Below are positions 36,172-47,278 of a DNA stretch of 64,000 bases, in pieces; within the stretch, counting starts at the first letter, position 1, and every line of letters begins with the position of its first letter. Location of the stretch: the NCBI GenBank assembly GCA_015680685.1, contig MNCI01013764.1:197253-261252 (forward strand). Direction: 5' to 3'. The position numbers were made by a program, and so were the translations under genes. The DNA comes from Gnetum montanum (taxonomy: Eukaryota; Streptophyta; Gnetopsida; Gnetales; Gnetaceae). The notes beneath the pieces are model-generated. The model was given only the letters and a program-made list of their open reading frames with translations, was not told the DNA's origin and ran no database searches.

Positions 36172-38904
36172 TGTTGGCACATTTGGCCATTCCATGGAAC
36201 AGTTGAAATATTTAATTCAAAATTGGAGGAATCTATGGTTGTAAATTTACAAGTAAATTACAGCTGTAGTGTTGAGGGTTGATGGGTGTTTTTAGAAGAT
36301 TGATTCACTCATAAAGAATTTGATGTTGAAGCCTTCTGGGTACAAGATGAAAGTGCCAGATTATTCCTTTATTAAAGATTAGAGGATAGTACTATAGTAA
36401 GGAAGGAAGTATGTTATTTATGTGGAAAGCACTAAGTTGCAGATTCTGGTTGTTAAACTCGATCGTATTCTTAAGATAACATTTGAAACTCCTTGAAAAT
36501 CAAAAATTAAAACAAAAATCAGCAACACCTTGGTTGTTTTGAAAGATTATGCAGCAATGAGAGAGGAGGAAAGGAAGACCATAGTTGGACCAACGTCCAC
36601 CGTATACCTGCTGATCGCATCAATGGTGGTGAAGCAAAAATCATAGAAATAATATTAGTGAAGGGAAAGGAAGACCACCGCATTCCTAGAAAATCATGCT
36701 GCACAAAAATGTTCAACACCGCCCGCCATGCGACATTCATCTTGGTGCAGATAGAAATCTTTGCCATAAATGTAGGGATATTATTTTTGAAAAAAAATCA
36801 AAACCCTCATCTACGAAATACATGAAGAAAGGAGTCACACCTTGTTGAAACCTTGATTTTGATAAGTTTTGCAGGCTGTAGTGGTTTTTATTGTGCGGGC
36901 TGCAACGGCTCAGAAGGTTCCTATGATTTTTCCGGATGCAGATCCACAATACATTAGCCTCTGGTCCTACAATCAATGACAATGGCGGTGATGATTTAGA
37001 AAAAAATTAACAAACGTAGGAAGTCCTAAGCCAATTTGGGGGCAAAACAAAAATCTATGGCAACCGAAACCCTTTGTTTAGAATAGTATGTTCAACAAAT
37101 CGTTCTTCAAGAAATACCCTTCTCCTCCAGCAATTGAACATCACACCACGCGAAAATGGAGCCAGATGTAGTTGCAGAATCTTCTCCTGTGGTGGCAGTT
37201 GGTTACGATTTTGCAGGGCCTTATTGTGCAGTGGTAGTTCAAACATATGATTTTGGTTGATACAACACTTTGGATCTTGGGTAGAACATGTGTCAGTTAT
37301 TATAGGATTTGTGCAGAGAAAGGATAAAATGAACCAGCCAATTACGCTTGCTATTTTGGAACCGTTGCCGATTATCCATGCAATTTACCAGTGAAGACAA
37401 AGAAGAATTATTTTAACCCATTCACTAACTCTGCCGATTTTCACTAAGATATATGTAAAATTATTTCATTACTACCACTCGTATATAACTTTACAAAAGC
37501 ATCAGGTGATTAAAATATTCAACAAATTAATCTACATATATACATATATATAGATATAATAACCATTAATGTAGTACATATGGTGTGAAGCCCTGTTTTA
37601 CAAAACTTGTCGTTAATTATCCTAAGTCATAAAATATTATTTTAAAACATTATTATATATAAGTTGCTACTCATAAAAATATTTGCAATATTGATGTTAA
37701 AATATTTATTTGTAATATCACATTACATTTAATATAAATATTAATGTTAGCATAAATTTCTCCTAATTCTATGTATAACTTCCTAACTCCCTAACTACAT
37801 AACTTCCTCCTAACTTGTTGGCCAAGTAATCTTCTAATTGGTTAGCCAAGTTACTTGGGAGAGAAGTTAGGTGAGATATTTTTAAATATGTAACTTCTCT
37901 ACCTACCTTTGAACCCTATAAAAAGGCTTCAGGGGTCAAGGAGGAAGGTCTCAATTTCTTGGGAAGAGGAGGGCTTTTGGGAGGTCTGAATTTCTTGGGA
38001 AGAGGAGGACTTTTGGGAGATCTCATACATGACACTTTTGAGAAGACATTGAGATCACACTTGGGCTCTCACTTGGAGACACACTTGGGGTCTTGAGAAG
38101 AGCTTTGTAAAGAAGAAATTGTGAACGATTGCTTGTAAGATGGCTTGCTAGAGTAAATATTTTAGCCTCTTTGTCATGGTCCTGTGAGTTATGTATTTTA
38201 TTTTTTTATTTTTTTTAAATTCTTTAGCTAGTGGTTTAGATAGTATCATCCTTGGCAAGTAATTTTGGGATTTTTAGATTGCTCTTATCGTTCTTGTTGC
38301 CCAATAGAAATTTCTATTAAAATTTTGCCATAGAAGTGCTTGTGTTTAAAAGCCTTAAGAGCATTTTAGTAGTAAATTTTGTTATTCTGCAATGTGTGGG
38401 AACTGCTATTGGGAGTGTTGTAAGAGAGCCTCTGTTTGTAGTCAGATCATTGAACAATTCAGTAGTTAAGAGGTTTTAGAAAATCTTTGGTATTTTGATG
38501 GGACTAGAATAACTTCTTTTTATCTTTAAAGTGAATTTTCATGGTATTTCAATTAGAAATTGTCAAGTGTTTCAAAGGTTTTGTTTGAATGCAATCGTTG
38601 ACATCTATTATCTAGTCAAAATGGAGTCTCGTACGTGGTAGTTTATGTTGCAATTCTTGGTAGCATAATAGGATTTTCTTGAAGAAATTGCTTGTTTAGG
38701 CCTTGGAAGTTTGAACAATTCATAGATATTGAATTTGGAATAGCTTTATTGCGAAGTTTTTACTTGTGTCATTTTACCTTGTTTAAATATTTGAGGTCTA
38801 TACAAATCTGCTTTCCTTTCTTTTTTGTCNTCTAGAGACCAGCAGGCACGTAAATCCTGTTCAAGGACACTCGTTGGCGGTCACGTCCCAAACAGTCGCC
38901 AACA
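36172..38904 (+). repeat. 5' LTR of family X
   Basis: Starts TGTTGGCACATTTGGCC and ends GTCGCCAACA. TATA box TATAAAAAGG at 37917-37926. Two 36-bp tandem units at 37949 and 37985. The single N at 38830 hides a loss of roughly 350 bases that are present in the other LTR (about 46880-47225). Confidence 0.9.
37917..37926 (+). promoter_or_regulatory. TATA box of the family X 5' LTR
   Basis: TATAAAAAGG. The matching site in the 3' LTR reads TATGAAAAGG (45928). Confidence 0.6.
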
Positions 38905-38911
38905 GGTCTTT

Positions 38912-38928
38912 TGGTGCTAGAAGGAGGG
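38912..38928 (+). other. Primer-binding site, tRNA-Asn type
   Basis: TGGTGCTAGAAGGAGGG, seven bases after the LTR end. It matches the complement of the plant tRNA-Asn 3' end except for C-to-T at one position. Confidence 0.8.
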
Positions 38929-39022
38929 CTGAAAATTAAGCCTCTAGGTTCATAAGCCTTATAATTTTAGCACATCAACAATTATTTGTAAGGCTTAAGA
39001 AATTAGTTACTATTTTCAGTTC

Positions 39023-40621
39023 ATGACCAAGAAGATTGATAGTTTGAAAAATTTCAAAGTTTCAAAAGATATTCTAGATTCTAAGACTGATTCTTCATCA
39101 GAAGAAGAACAAAATAAAGTTTCTGAATTGGGAACAAGTAGTGGAGTGAAAACTAGAAGATCAAGAAGATCACCCATTATCTCTAGTTTGTCAATTAGTA
39201 AGAAAAGATCAAGAAAGTCTAAGAGTTCAACATTTCAAAGAAATAGGATGGTTAATCCTTGGCAAAGAGTTACACCATTAGGATTTCAAAATTACAATGA
39301 TATTCCTAAGGTAGTTTACAAATATTTGCCTGAGCCTTTTATTCCTAGAAAAGCTTATTTAGCTGAAGAATATATTCACATGTTTGAGTTAGCTTTAGCT
39401 CATGCAAATATTCAACATGAAGATCAAGCTTGTAGGTTGTTTGTATCAAATCTAAAGGATATGGCTCAGATTTGGTATTCAAACTTACCAAGTAATAGTA
39501 TTACAAGTTGGGATGACATGAAGAATCTTTTCTTAGCCCAGTTTGGTAATCAATTAGATCAACAACAACTATACTGTGGGCTAATACAAGCTAAGCAAGG
39601 AGTTAAAGAGTCAATTAGAGATTTTAACATCAAGTTTCAACGAATTTGTGGACTCTTTCAAAGACAATATAGGCCATCAGAAGAAATGCTTAAAGAAACT
39701 TATCTTAAGGCTGTCAACCCCAACATTTCAATTTGGTTAAGGAGAACTCCAAACTTAACTACACTAAATGACTACTTTAGTGAAGCTATACAGTTAGAAA
39801 AATAGTTGAACTTGAATCCTGAAGAAAATATTGCAATTCAAAAAAGAGAAGAAAGAGTTATGATTCCTATGCAAGATTTTGCTCAATTTAAAGCTTTACC
39901 AGGTCCATCTCATGTTAAGATAGAGCAAGAACATGAAAGAGTAGGATCTGAAAAAGGACAATTAATGAGAGATATGTCTAACAAAATAGTGAAGCTTGAA
40001 AAAGCATTGGCAAGAGTTAATATCAAGGAAGAAAGGAAAAATAGAAAGCATAAACATCAAGACACTAAGTTAGCAGAAGATGAGGATGAAAGTGACCTTA
40101 TTATGTCCAACTTTCTTGATATTGAATCTGATAATGAGTTATCTAGTGTTCATTATGCAAGTAAATCTTCTAGCAATGGATCTAGTGATACTTCTTCTCT
40201 ATCAAGTTCTGAAAAAGATATGTCTTCGGATGAAGAATGCAATAAAAATGAGGAAAATGGATATAATATTTGATCAAAAGAAAGATTAACTACTTCTAGA
40301 CCCCCAAATGTTATTACTGATCCATCTACTAAGAGAAAATATTTTGAGCCAAGTAGAAGAGATAGGAATAAAGGTAAAGACAATCAAGTGGAGAAAAGCA
40401 CTCCAAATCAGTCTTTTAATAAATGGATAAAGAGATCAAGCTTCATTCGTGATGGAGAATATGATTTGATTGAAGAACTTAAACATGTCAAGGCCAATAT
40501 TAGCCTCTATCAGTTGCTTCAAATAGGAGATCAACAAAGAAAGGCTTTAGAATTCATTAAAGGTAAAAGGAGAGCTAGAGAATCAGAGTTAAGTTATTTG
40601 TCTAACAATGATGAAAAATAA
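39023..40621 (+). pseudogene. Gag of family X
   Basis: The frame is constant from the ATG at 39023. A basic Ser/Arg/Lys-rich N-terminus (TRRSRRSPIISS, SKKRSRKSKSS) precedes the gag domain at residues about 85-255 (NPWQRVTPLGFQNYNDIPK, FSEAIQLEK). A charged coiled-coil-like part follows (MRDMSNKIVKLEKALARVN), then an acidic Ser-rich tract (about 40085-40250). Stops at 39803 (TAG), 40271 (TGA) and 40619 (TAA) each fit a C-to-T change at CAG, CGA or CAA. No zinc knuckle is seen. It would form the particle shell. Confidence 0.85.
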
Positions 40622-40832
40622 AGGACTTCGTATGACAAGGAAGCTTCTCATTTTCTTTTGACAATGAAATTGAAAGATAAATACTTACACAATTGTTTGG
40701 TTGATTCTAGAGCTACATCTACTATAATGCCATTGTCTATATGTAAGAAACTTGGTTTGATTCCTGAAAAATCAAATAGAAAGATTGTTCAAGTGGATAA
40801 AAGTAGAGTGAAGATTGTGGGTCAATTACCAA
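40622..40832 (+). pseudogene. Aspartic protease of family X, cut by the N gap
   Basis: In frame with gag. NCLVDSRATSTIMPLSICKK shows the active site with Gly changed to Arg (DSG to DSR). KIVQVDKSRVKIVGQLP follows, then the gap. It would have cut the polyprotein; with this change it should be inactive. Confidence 0.85.
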
Positions 40833-41348
40833 NNNNNNNNNNNNNNNNNNNNNNNNNNNNNNNNNNNNNNNNNNNNNNNNNNNNNNNNNNNNNNNNNNNN
40901 NNNNNNNNNNNNNNNNNNNNNNNNNNNNNNNNNNNNNNNNNNNNNNNNNNNNNNNNNNNNNNNNNNNNNNNNNNNNNNNNNNNNNNNNNNNNNNNNNNNN
41001 NNNNNNNNNNNNNNNNNNNNNNNNNNNNNNNNNNNNNNNNNNNNNNNNNNNNNNNNNNNNNNNNNNNNNNNNNNNNNNNNNNNNNNNNNNNNNNNNNNNN
41101 NNNNNNNNNNNNNNNNNNNNNNNNNNNNNNNNNNNNNNNNNNNNNNNNNNNNNNNNNNNNNNNNNNNNNNNNNNNNNNNNNNNNNNNNNNNNNNNNNNNN
41201 NNNNNNNNNNNNNNNNNNNNNNNNNNNNNNNNNNNNNNNNNNNNNNNNNNNNNNNNNNNNNNNNNNNNNNNNNNNNNNNNNNNNNNNNNNNNNNNNNNNN
41301 NNNNNNNNNNNNNNNNNNNNNNNNNNNNNNNNNNNNNNNNNNNNNNNN
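40833..41348. other. Assembly gap (516 N)
   Basis: A run of N inside pol. Reverse transcriptase and the protease end should be here but normally need more than 516 bases, so the gap length is probably not true. Confidence 0.95.
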
Positions 41349-43122
41349 AGAGAATCTTATAGCAGACGATTTGGCAAAGGCAGCTTCAACATTGGATATG
41401 TAATTATTAGAAAGTTACAAAGATGTCATGATTAAAGAAGAACATCAACCATCAATACCAGAAAATATAAGACATTTACAAGTATTTGAAGATGATGATC
41501 AAGTACTAAGATTTATGAAAAATAAACAAGAATTTGAAGGTCAAGATGAACCAATTGGAATTTTTGGATATCAGTTGAAGGGTTCAGAGTTAAATTATTC
41601 AGACTTAGAGAAACAAGCTTTCGCAGTCATGAAAACACTTCAACATTTTAAGTATTATTTGGAAAGTTCATTAGTTCAAATTATGCTAATTGAACCCACA
41701 GTAAAGCGATTCGTATCCCTAAATGAAATCAGATTGAAAAGAGGAAAATGGCTTATTAAGTTGCAAAGTTTCAGATTTTCATTGGAAATATGTAAGACAA
41801 TTAGGGGAATGGGACTAGCTAAGTTAATGACTAGAGAAAATGAAGTGTGTACATTTGACACCCATGAAGAGAATTGGTATGATGAAATCCTCAAATTTCT
41901 TAGTACAAGGAAAATCCCAAATAATTTAACTGCAAGTCAAAAGAGAGCTTTTTTCAAAAGAGCATGAAGATTTGTTGTTAAAGATGGTATATTATATCAA
42001 AAGGACTTTCGGGGAGTTTTATTAGAATGTGTTCATAATGATCAAATTAGTTTCATTTTGGAACAATTTCATGATCATTTGAATCTATTTTATGAATCCC
42101 CTAAGTCAACTATGCAACATATACTTTGATATGGATATTATTGGCCTTCCATGTATGAAGACATTAATTCAAACATTCAAAAATACTATAAATGTCAAAT
42201 TCATGGACCCAAGATTAAAAAGGCTAGAGCCCCTTTAAAGCCAGTAGTTGCAGATAGACTGTTTCAGCAATGGGGTTTGGATTTTATTGGTACAATTACT
42301 CCTTCAAGAGTTGGACACAAGTTTATTCTCACAGCTACTGATTATTTCACTAAATGGTCTGAAGCAAAGGCTCTAAGAGGAAGTTCAGCATCAGATGTGA
42401 TTAAATTCCTAGAAGACTACATTCTAAGTAGATTTGGTCTACCCAAAGTGTTAGTGTCAAACAATGGACCTGCCTTTAAATCCGAAGAGTTTATCAGATG
42501 GGCATCTGAAAAATCCATTTTCTTATTTTCCTCATCAAATTACTATTCTCAAGAAAATGGATTAGTAGAATCCACCAATAAAAAACTTATTGCTTATATT
42601 AGGAAATTGATGGATGGGAATCCAAGAAATTAAATTGATTATCTACAATCCGCTTTATGGTCAGATCGAATCAGATTCAAGAAAGCTATTGGGACATCAC
42701 CATATAACTTAGTCTATGGTTTGCCAGCAAGAATTACAAACAAGATTATAAGCTCAGCTTCTGAATTTGTACAAAGATATAGTGAAAGGACTGATAAAGA
42801 TAGAAGTTTCATGACTTTGCTTATTAAAAGAGAAGCTGAAGTAGATAAAGCGAGGGATAATTTGTTACAGAATACCTCTCAAGTTAAAAGATGGTTTGAT
42901 AGAAAGGCTTTGAAAAGAACTTTCAAGATAGGGGACCTTGTCCTATTATGGAATATGAAGAAACCAAATAAGTTTACCCCGACATGGATTGGTCCCTTTC
43001 AAATTACAAAGCAATTATCAGAGGATACTTACAAATTATCAACCTTGGATGGCATGGAATTGCAATTTCCATATAATGTTTTGCATATAAAACATTATTT
43101 GGGACAATTGCATACAACTTGA
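41349..43122 (+). pseudogene. Family X RNase H and integrase, with unusual upstream segment
   Basis: One frame from 41350 to 43122. First comes ENLIADDLAKAASTLDM, which looks like the end of a second, archaeal-type RNase H, then a linker (HLQVFEDDDQVLRFM). Next is the second half of the ordinary RNase H (IFGYQLKGSELNYSDLEKQA, HFKYYLESS). Integrase follows: the zinc region (NWYDEI, YYKCQIHG), the core with GLDFIG (first Asp), SNNGPAF (second catalytic Asp changed to Asn) and ENGLVES (Glu), and the C-terminal module (FTPTWIGPFQITKQLSEDTY). Stops at 41398, 41965, 42127 and 42631 all fit C-to-T. The copy at 4444 has RT directly before RNase H and keeps the second Asp. Confidence 0.8.
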
Positions 43123-44138
43123 AGATGTCATTACACAAAAAATAATATATGTATATAGTATCATGTAAATATTACCAGGAGTATAGTGTCCATTATTATA
43201 TTTAGTTATGCTTTATTTATATTTGAAACATTATCTTTCCTTCAAATGGGGCAAGTGGAAGCCTACAAGTGAAACAAGTGGAATTCTACAAGTTTGACAA
43301 GTGGGGAAGGTGACTCATCCACCACTTAGTGAGGATTGTGAAAAATTGTTTGAATGCCTAAAAATAAGGAAGCTTGGTTGAAGACACTTGGATGGGAGTT
43401 AAAATTCTTAGCACCTATAAAAGGAGGGTTAGATTGCTTAAGATTTCATCATCTTTCAATTCAAGTTTGGTAGTGAAGGTTAGGAAGAGCTAATGGATTT
43501 TGAGAAAGCAATGAAAAAGCCTTTTATTCCATATGTGATGGGATGTCCTTTTATGGCTTGGTTATTCGATGAATTTTCTTTTCTTACTAGAAGTTTGGAT
43601 ATAAAGTCCAATGTTTGGGGGTGATATCAAGATTGTTTCAAAGAAGAAGAAAAAGGAGAAGAGCCACCAAACTATGAAGAGTCATCATGGGGATGGGGAG
43701 AAGCTTTCGTCTGCCAAGAGAAAAATGAAGGACTTAATGGAGAAGAACAAAAGAGCTCATCTAAAAAGGAAAAGGAGAAAAGTGCTGAAGAGAAAGCTCT
43801 AGTAGAGCAAGGTGAGAGCTCCACCAAGCTAGAGAGCAATAGGAACACCTTCATCACCTCAGAGATTTCCTCTAAAACAATTAGAGAGATGAGGATTCCC
43901 ACTAGGGTAACCCTCACAATTCAATTTCCAACCCAAGAATAGTCCATGAAGGACTTGATAATGTACAGTTTGTTATATATAGTTTGATTTTCTCCTAGGA
44001 ATGAGGTTTTTGTCCCATCTCACCTTATGTTAAATGGAAATTTTCCTTAAAAAGGATTTCTTCTTGAATGTAAAAATCCAATGAAAATTTCATGATGTTT
44101 TAGTTTTGAAGTAGAATTGCACAAGTTTCTTTAGGATT
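43123..44138 (+). other. 3' region of family X
   Basis: About 1 kb between integrase and the polypurine tract. A Lys/Glu-rich stretch (43611-43800) gives short open frames on both strands. No recognised gene. Confidence 0.5.
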
Positions 44139-44153
44139 TTAAGGGGGTAGAAA
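44139..44153 (+). other. Polypurine tract of family X
   Basis: TTAAGGGGGTAGAAA directly before the 3' LTR. Confidence 0.75.
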
Positions 44154-47100
44154 TGTTGGCACATTTGGCCATTCCATGAAATAGTTGAAATATTTTATTC
44201 AAAATTGGAGGAATCTATGGTTGTAAATTTACAAGTAAATTACAGCTTTAGTGTTGAGGATTGATGGATATTTTTAGAAGTTTGATTCACTGGTAAAGAA
44301 TTTGATGTTGAAGCCTTCTGGGTACAAGATGAAAGTGCCAGATTATTCCTTTATTAAAGATTTCCTTTATTAAAGATTAGAGGATAGTACTATAGCAAGG
44401 AATGAAGTATGTTATTTACGTGGAAAGCACTAAGTTGCAGATTCCAGTTGTTAAACTCGGTCGTATTCTTAAGATAACATTTGAAACTCCTTGAAAATCA
44501 GAAATTAAAGCAAAAATCAGCAACGCCTCAGTTATTTTGAAAGATTATGCATCAATGAGACAGGAGGAAAGGAAGACCATAGTTGAACCAACGTCCACCA
44601 TATACCTGCTGATCGCAGCAATGGCGATGAAGCAAACACCATAGAAATAATATCAGTGAAGGGAAAGGAAGATTGTGGTATTCCTGGAATATCATGCCGC
44701 AAAAAAATGTTCAACACTGCCCATCGCGCGACATTCATCCTGGTGCAGATAGACATCTTTGCCATAAACACAGGGATATGATTTTTGAAAAAAAATTAAA
44801 ACCCTCATCTACAAAATACATGGAGAAAGGAGTCACGCCTTGTTGAAACCTCAATTTTGATGTTAAGTTTTGCAGGTCGTAGTGGTTTCTATTATGCGGG
44901 CTGTAATAGCTCAGAAGGTTCCTACGGTTTCGCTGGACGCAGATCCACAATACATTAGCCTATGCTCCTACAATCAATGACAATGGCAGTGACGATTCAG
45001 AAAAAATTTAACAAACACAGGAAGCCCTAAGCCAATTTAGGGGCAAAACAAAAATCTATGGCAACCGAAACCCTCTGTTTAGAATAGTATGTTCAACACA
45101 TCGTTCTTCAAGAAATACCCTTCTCCTCCAACAATTGAACATCACACCACATGACAACAGAGCTAGATGTAGTTGCAAAACCTTGTCCCATGGTGGCAGT
45201 TGGTTACGATTTTGCAGGGCCTTATTGTGCAGTGGCAGTTCAAACATATGGTTTTGGTTGATACAACACTTTGGATCTTGGGTAGAACATGTGTCGGTTA
45301 TTATAGGATTTGTGCAGAGAAAGGAGAAAACGAACCAGCTGATTATGCCTGCTGTTTTGGAACCATTGCCGATTATCCACGTGATTTACCAGTGAAGACA
45401 AAGAAGAATTATTTTAACCCATTCACTAACTCTGCCGATTTTCACCAAGATATATGTAAAATTATTTCATTACTACCACTCGTATATAACTTTAGAAAAG
45501 CATTGGGTGATTAAAATATCCAAAAAATTAATCTACATATATACATATATATAGATATAATAATCATTAATGAAGTACATATAGTGTGAAGCCTTGTTTT
45601 AGAAAACTTGCCTTTAATTATCCCAAGTCATAAAATATTATTTTAAAACATTATTATATATAAGTTGCTACTCATAAAAATATTTGCAATATTGATGTTA
45701 AAATATTTAAAATATTTATTTGTAATATCACATTACATTTAATATAAATATTAATGTTAGCATAAATTTCTCCTAATTCTATGTATAACTTCCTAACTCC
45801 CTAACTACATAACTTCCTCCTAACTTGTTGGGCAAGTAATCTTCTAATTGGTTGGCCAAGCTACTTGGGAGAGAAGTTAGGTGAGATATTTTTAAATATG
45901 TAACTTCCCTACCTACCTTTGAACCCTATGAAAAGGATTTAGGGGTCAAGGAGGAAGGTCTCAATTTCTTGGGAAGAGGAGGAATTTTGGGAGGTCTGAA
46001 TTTCTTGGGAAGAGGAGGACTTTTGGGAGGTTTGAATTTCCTGGGAAGAGGAGGACTTTTGGGAGGTCTCATACATCACACTTTTGAGAAGACATTGAGA
46101 TCACACTTGGGCTCTCACTTGGAGACACACTTGGGGTCTTGAGAAGAGCTTTGCAAAGAAGAAATTGTGAATGATTGCTTGTAAGATGGCCTGCTAGAGT
46201 AATGATTTCAGCCTCTTTGTCATGGTCCTATGAGTTATGTATTTTATTTTTTTGTTTTGTTTAAATTCTTTAGCTAGTGGTTTAGATAGTATCATCCTTG
46301 GCAAGTAATTTTGGGATTTTTAGATAGTTCTTATCGTTCTTGTTGCCCAATAGAAATTTCTATTAAAATTTTTCCATAGAAGTGCTTGTGTTTAAAAGCC
46401 TTAAGAGCATTTTAGTAGTAAATTTTTTTATTGTGCAATGTGTGGGAACTGCTATTGGGATTGTTATAAGAGGGCCTCTATTTGTAGTCACATTATTGAA
46501 CAATTCAATAGTCAAGAGGGTTCAGAAAATCTTTGGTATTTTGATGGGACCAGAATAGCTTCTTTTTATCTTTAAAGTGAATTTCCGTGGTATTTCAATT
46601 AGGAATTGTCAAGTGTTTCAAAGGTTCTGTTTGAATGTAATCATTGACATCTATTATCTAGTCAAAATGGAGTCTCGTACGTGGTAGTTTATGCAGCAAT
46701 TTTTGGTAGCATAGTAGGATTGTCTTGAAGAAATTGCTTGTTTGAGCCTTGGAAGTTTGAACAATTCATAGATATTGAATTTGGAATAGCTTTATTGCGA
46801 AGTGTTTACTCATGTCATTTTACCTTGTTTAAATATTTGAGGTCTACACAAATCTGCTTTCCTTTCTTTTCTGTCTATTTCCATCGAATCTTGCTCTATT
46901 TCTAGTTTTCTTGTGGAATTATCTCTTTCTCTAGGGAAAATTAGGAGTAGATTTGCAAAGTTGTGCTCAAATGTTTTTGCAAAATTTTATTTGTTACAAG
47001 TAGGTATTATAAGGACCGTGTAGACTAGGCAGTTGAACAAAATAGGAAACTCTCAACAACTCACAGTACTTGGCAAAGTTGGCTGAATCTCTTTAAAGTA

Positions 47101-47278
47101 AGTCATTTGTAGTTTACACACAATGCAATTGTTACATTTCTCACAACCGCACACCGCAATAGCACAAACACATACTCACATTAACTACTAATTTTATTTG
47201 GAGGTATCTGGGCCTTGGTGTTAACAGAGACTAGCAGTCACCTAAATCCTGTTCGAGGACACTCGTTGGTGGCCAATA
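44154..47278 (+). repeat. 3' LTR of family X
   Basis: Aligns with the 5' LTR throughout. It has three 36-bp units (45959, 45995, 46031) against two in the 5' LTR, a small duplication (TTCCTTTATTAAAGAT twice near 44345-44380), and the roughly 350 bases missing from the 5' LTR. The end is shortened: about 19 bases between CACTCGTTGG and GCCAACA are missing, and the last bases read CCAATA. Confidence 0.88.

Larger units (their letters stand above)
36172..47278 (+). mobile_element. Family X Ty3/gypsy element, nested in the Tat integrase
   Basis: LTR 36172-38904, tRNA-Asn type PBS, gag-protease (39023-40832), a 516-base N gap where reverse transcriptase should be, RNase H and integrase (41349-43122), 3' region, polypurine tract and LTR 44154-47278. 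The LTR ends are TGTTGGC and GCCAACA (GCCAATA at the right). Flanks GTAAG and GTAGC match at only three of five bases, so the target duplication is unclear, but the Tat integrase frame continues on both sides. Confidence 0.9.

Noticed and set aside
36519-37246. Minus-strand open frames recurring in both family X LTRs (also 44532-45247)
   Set aside because: They recur only because the LTRs are duplicates; no motif or start context supports them.
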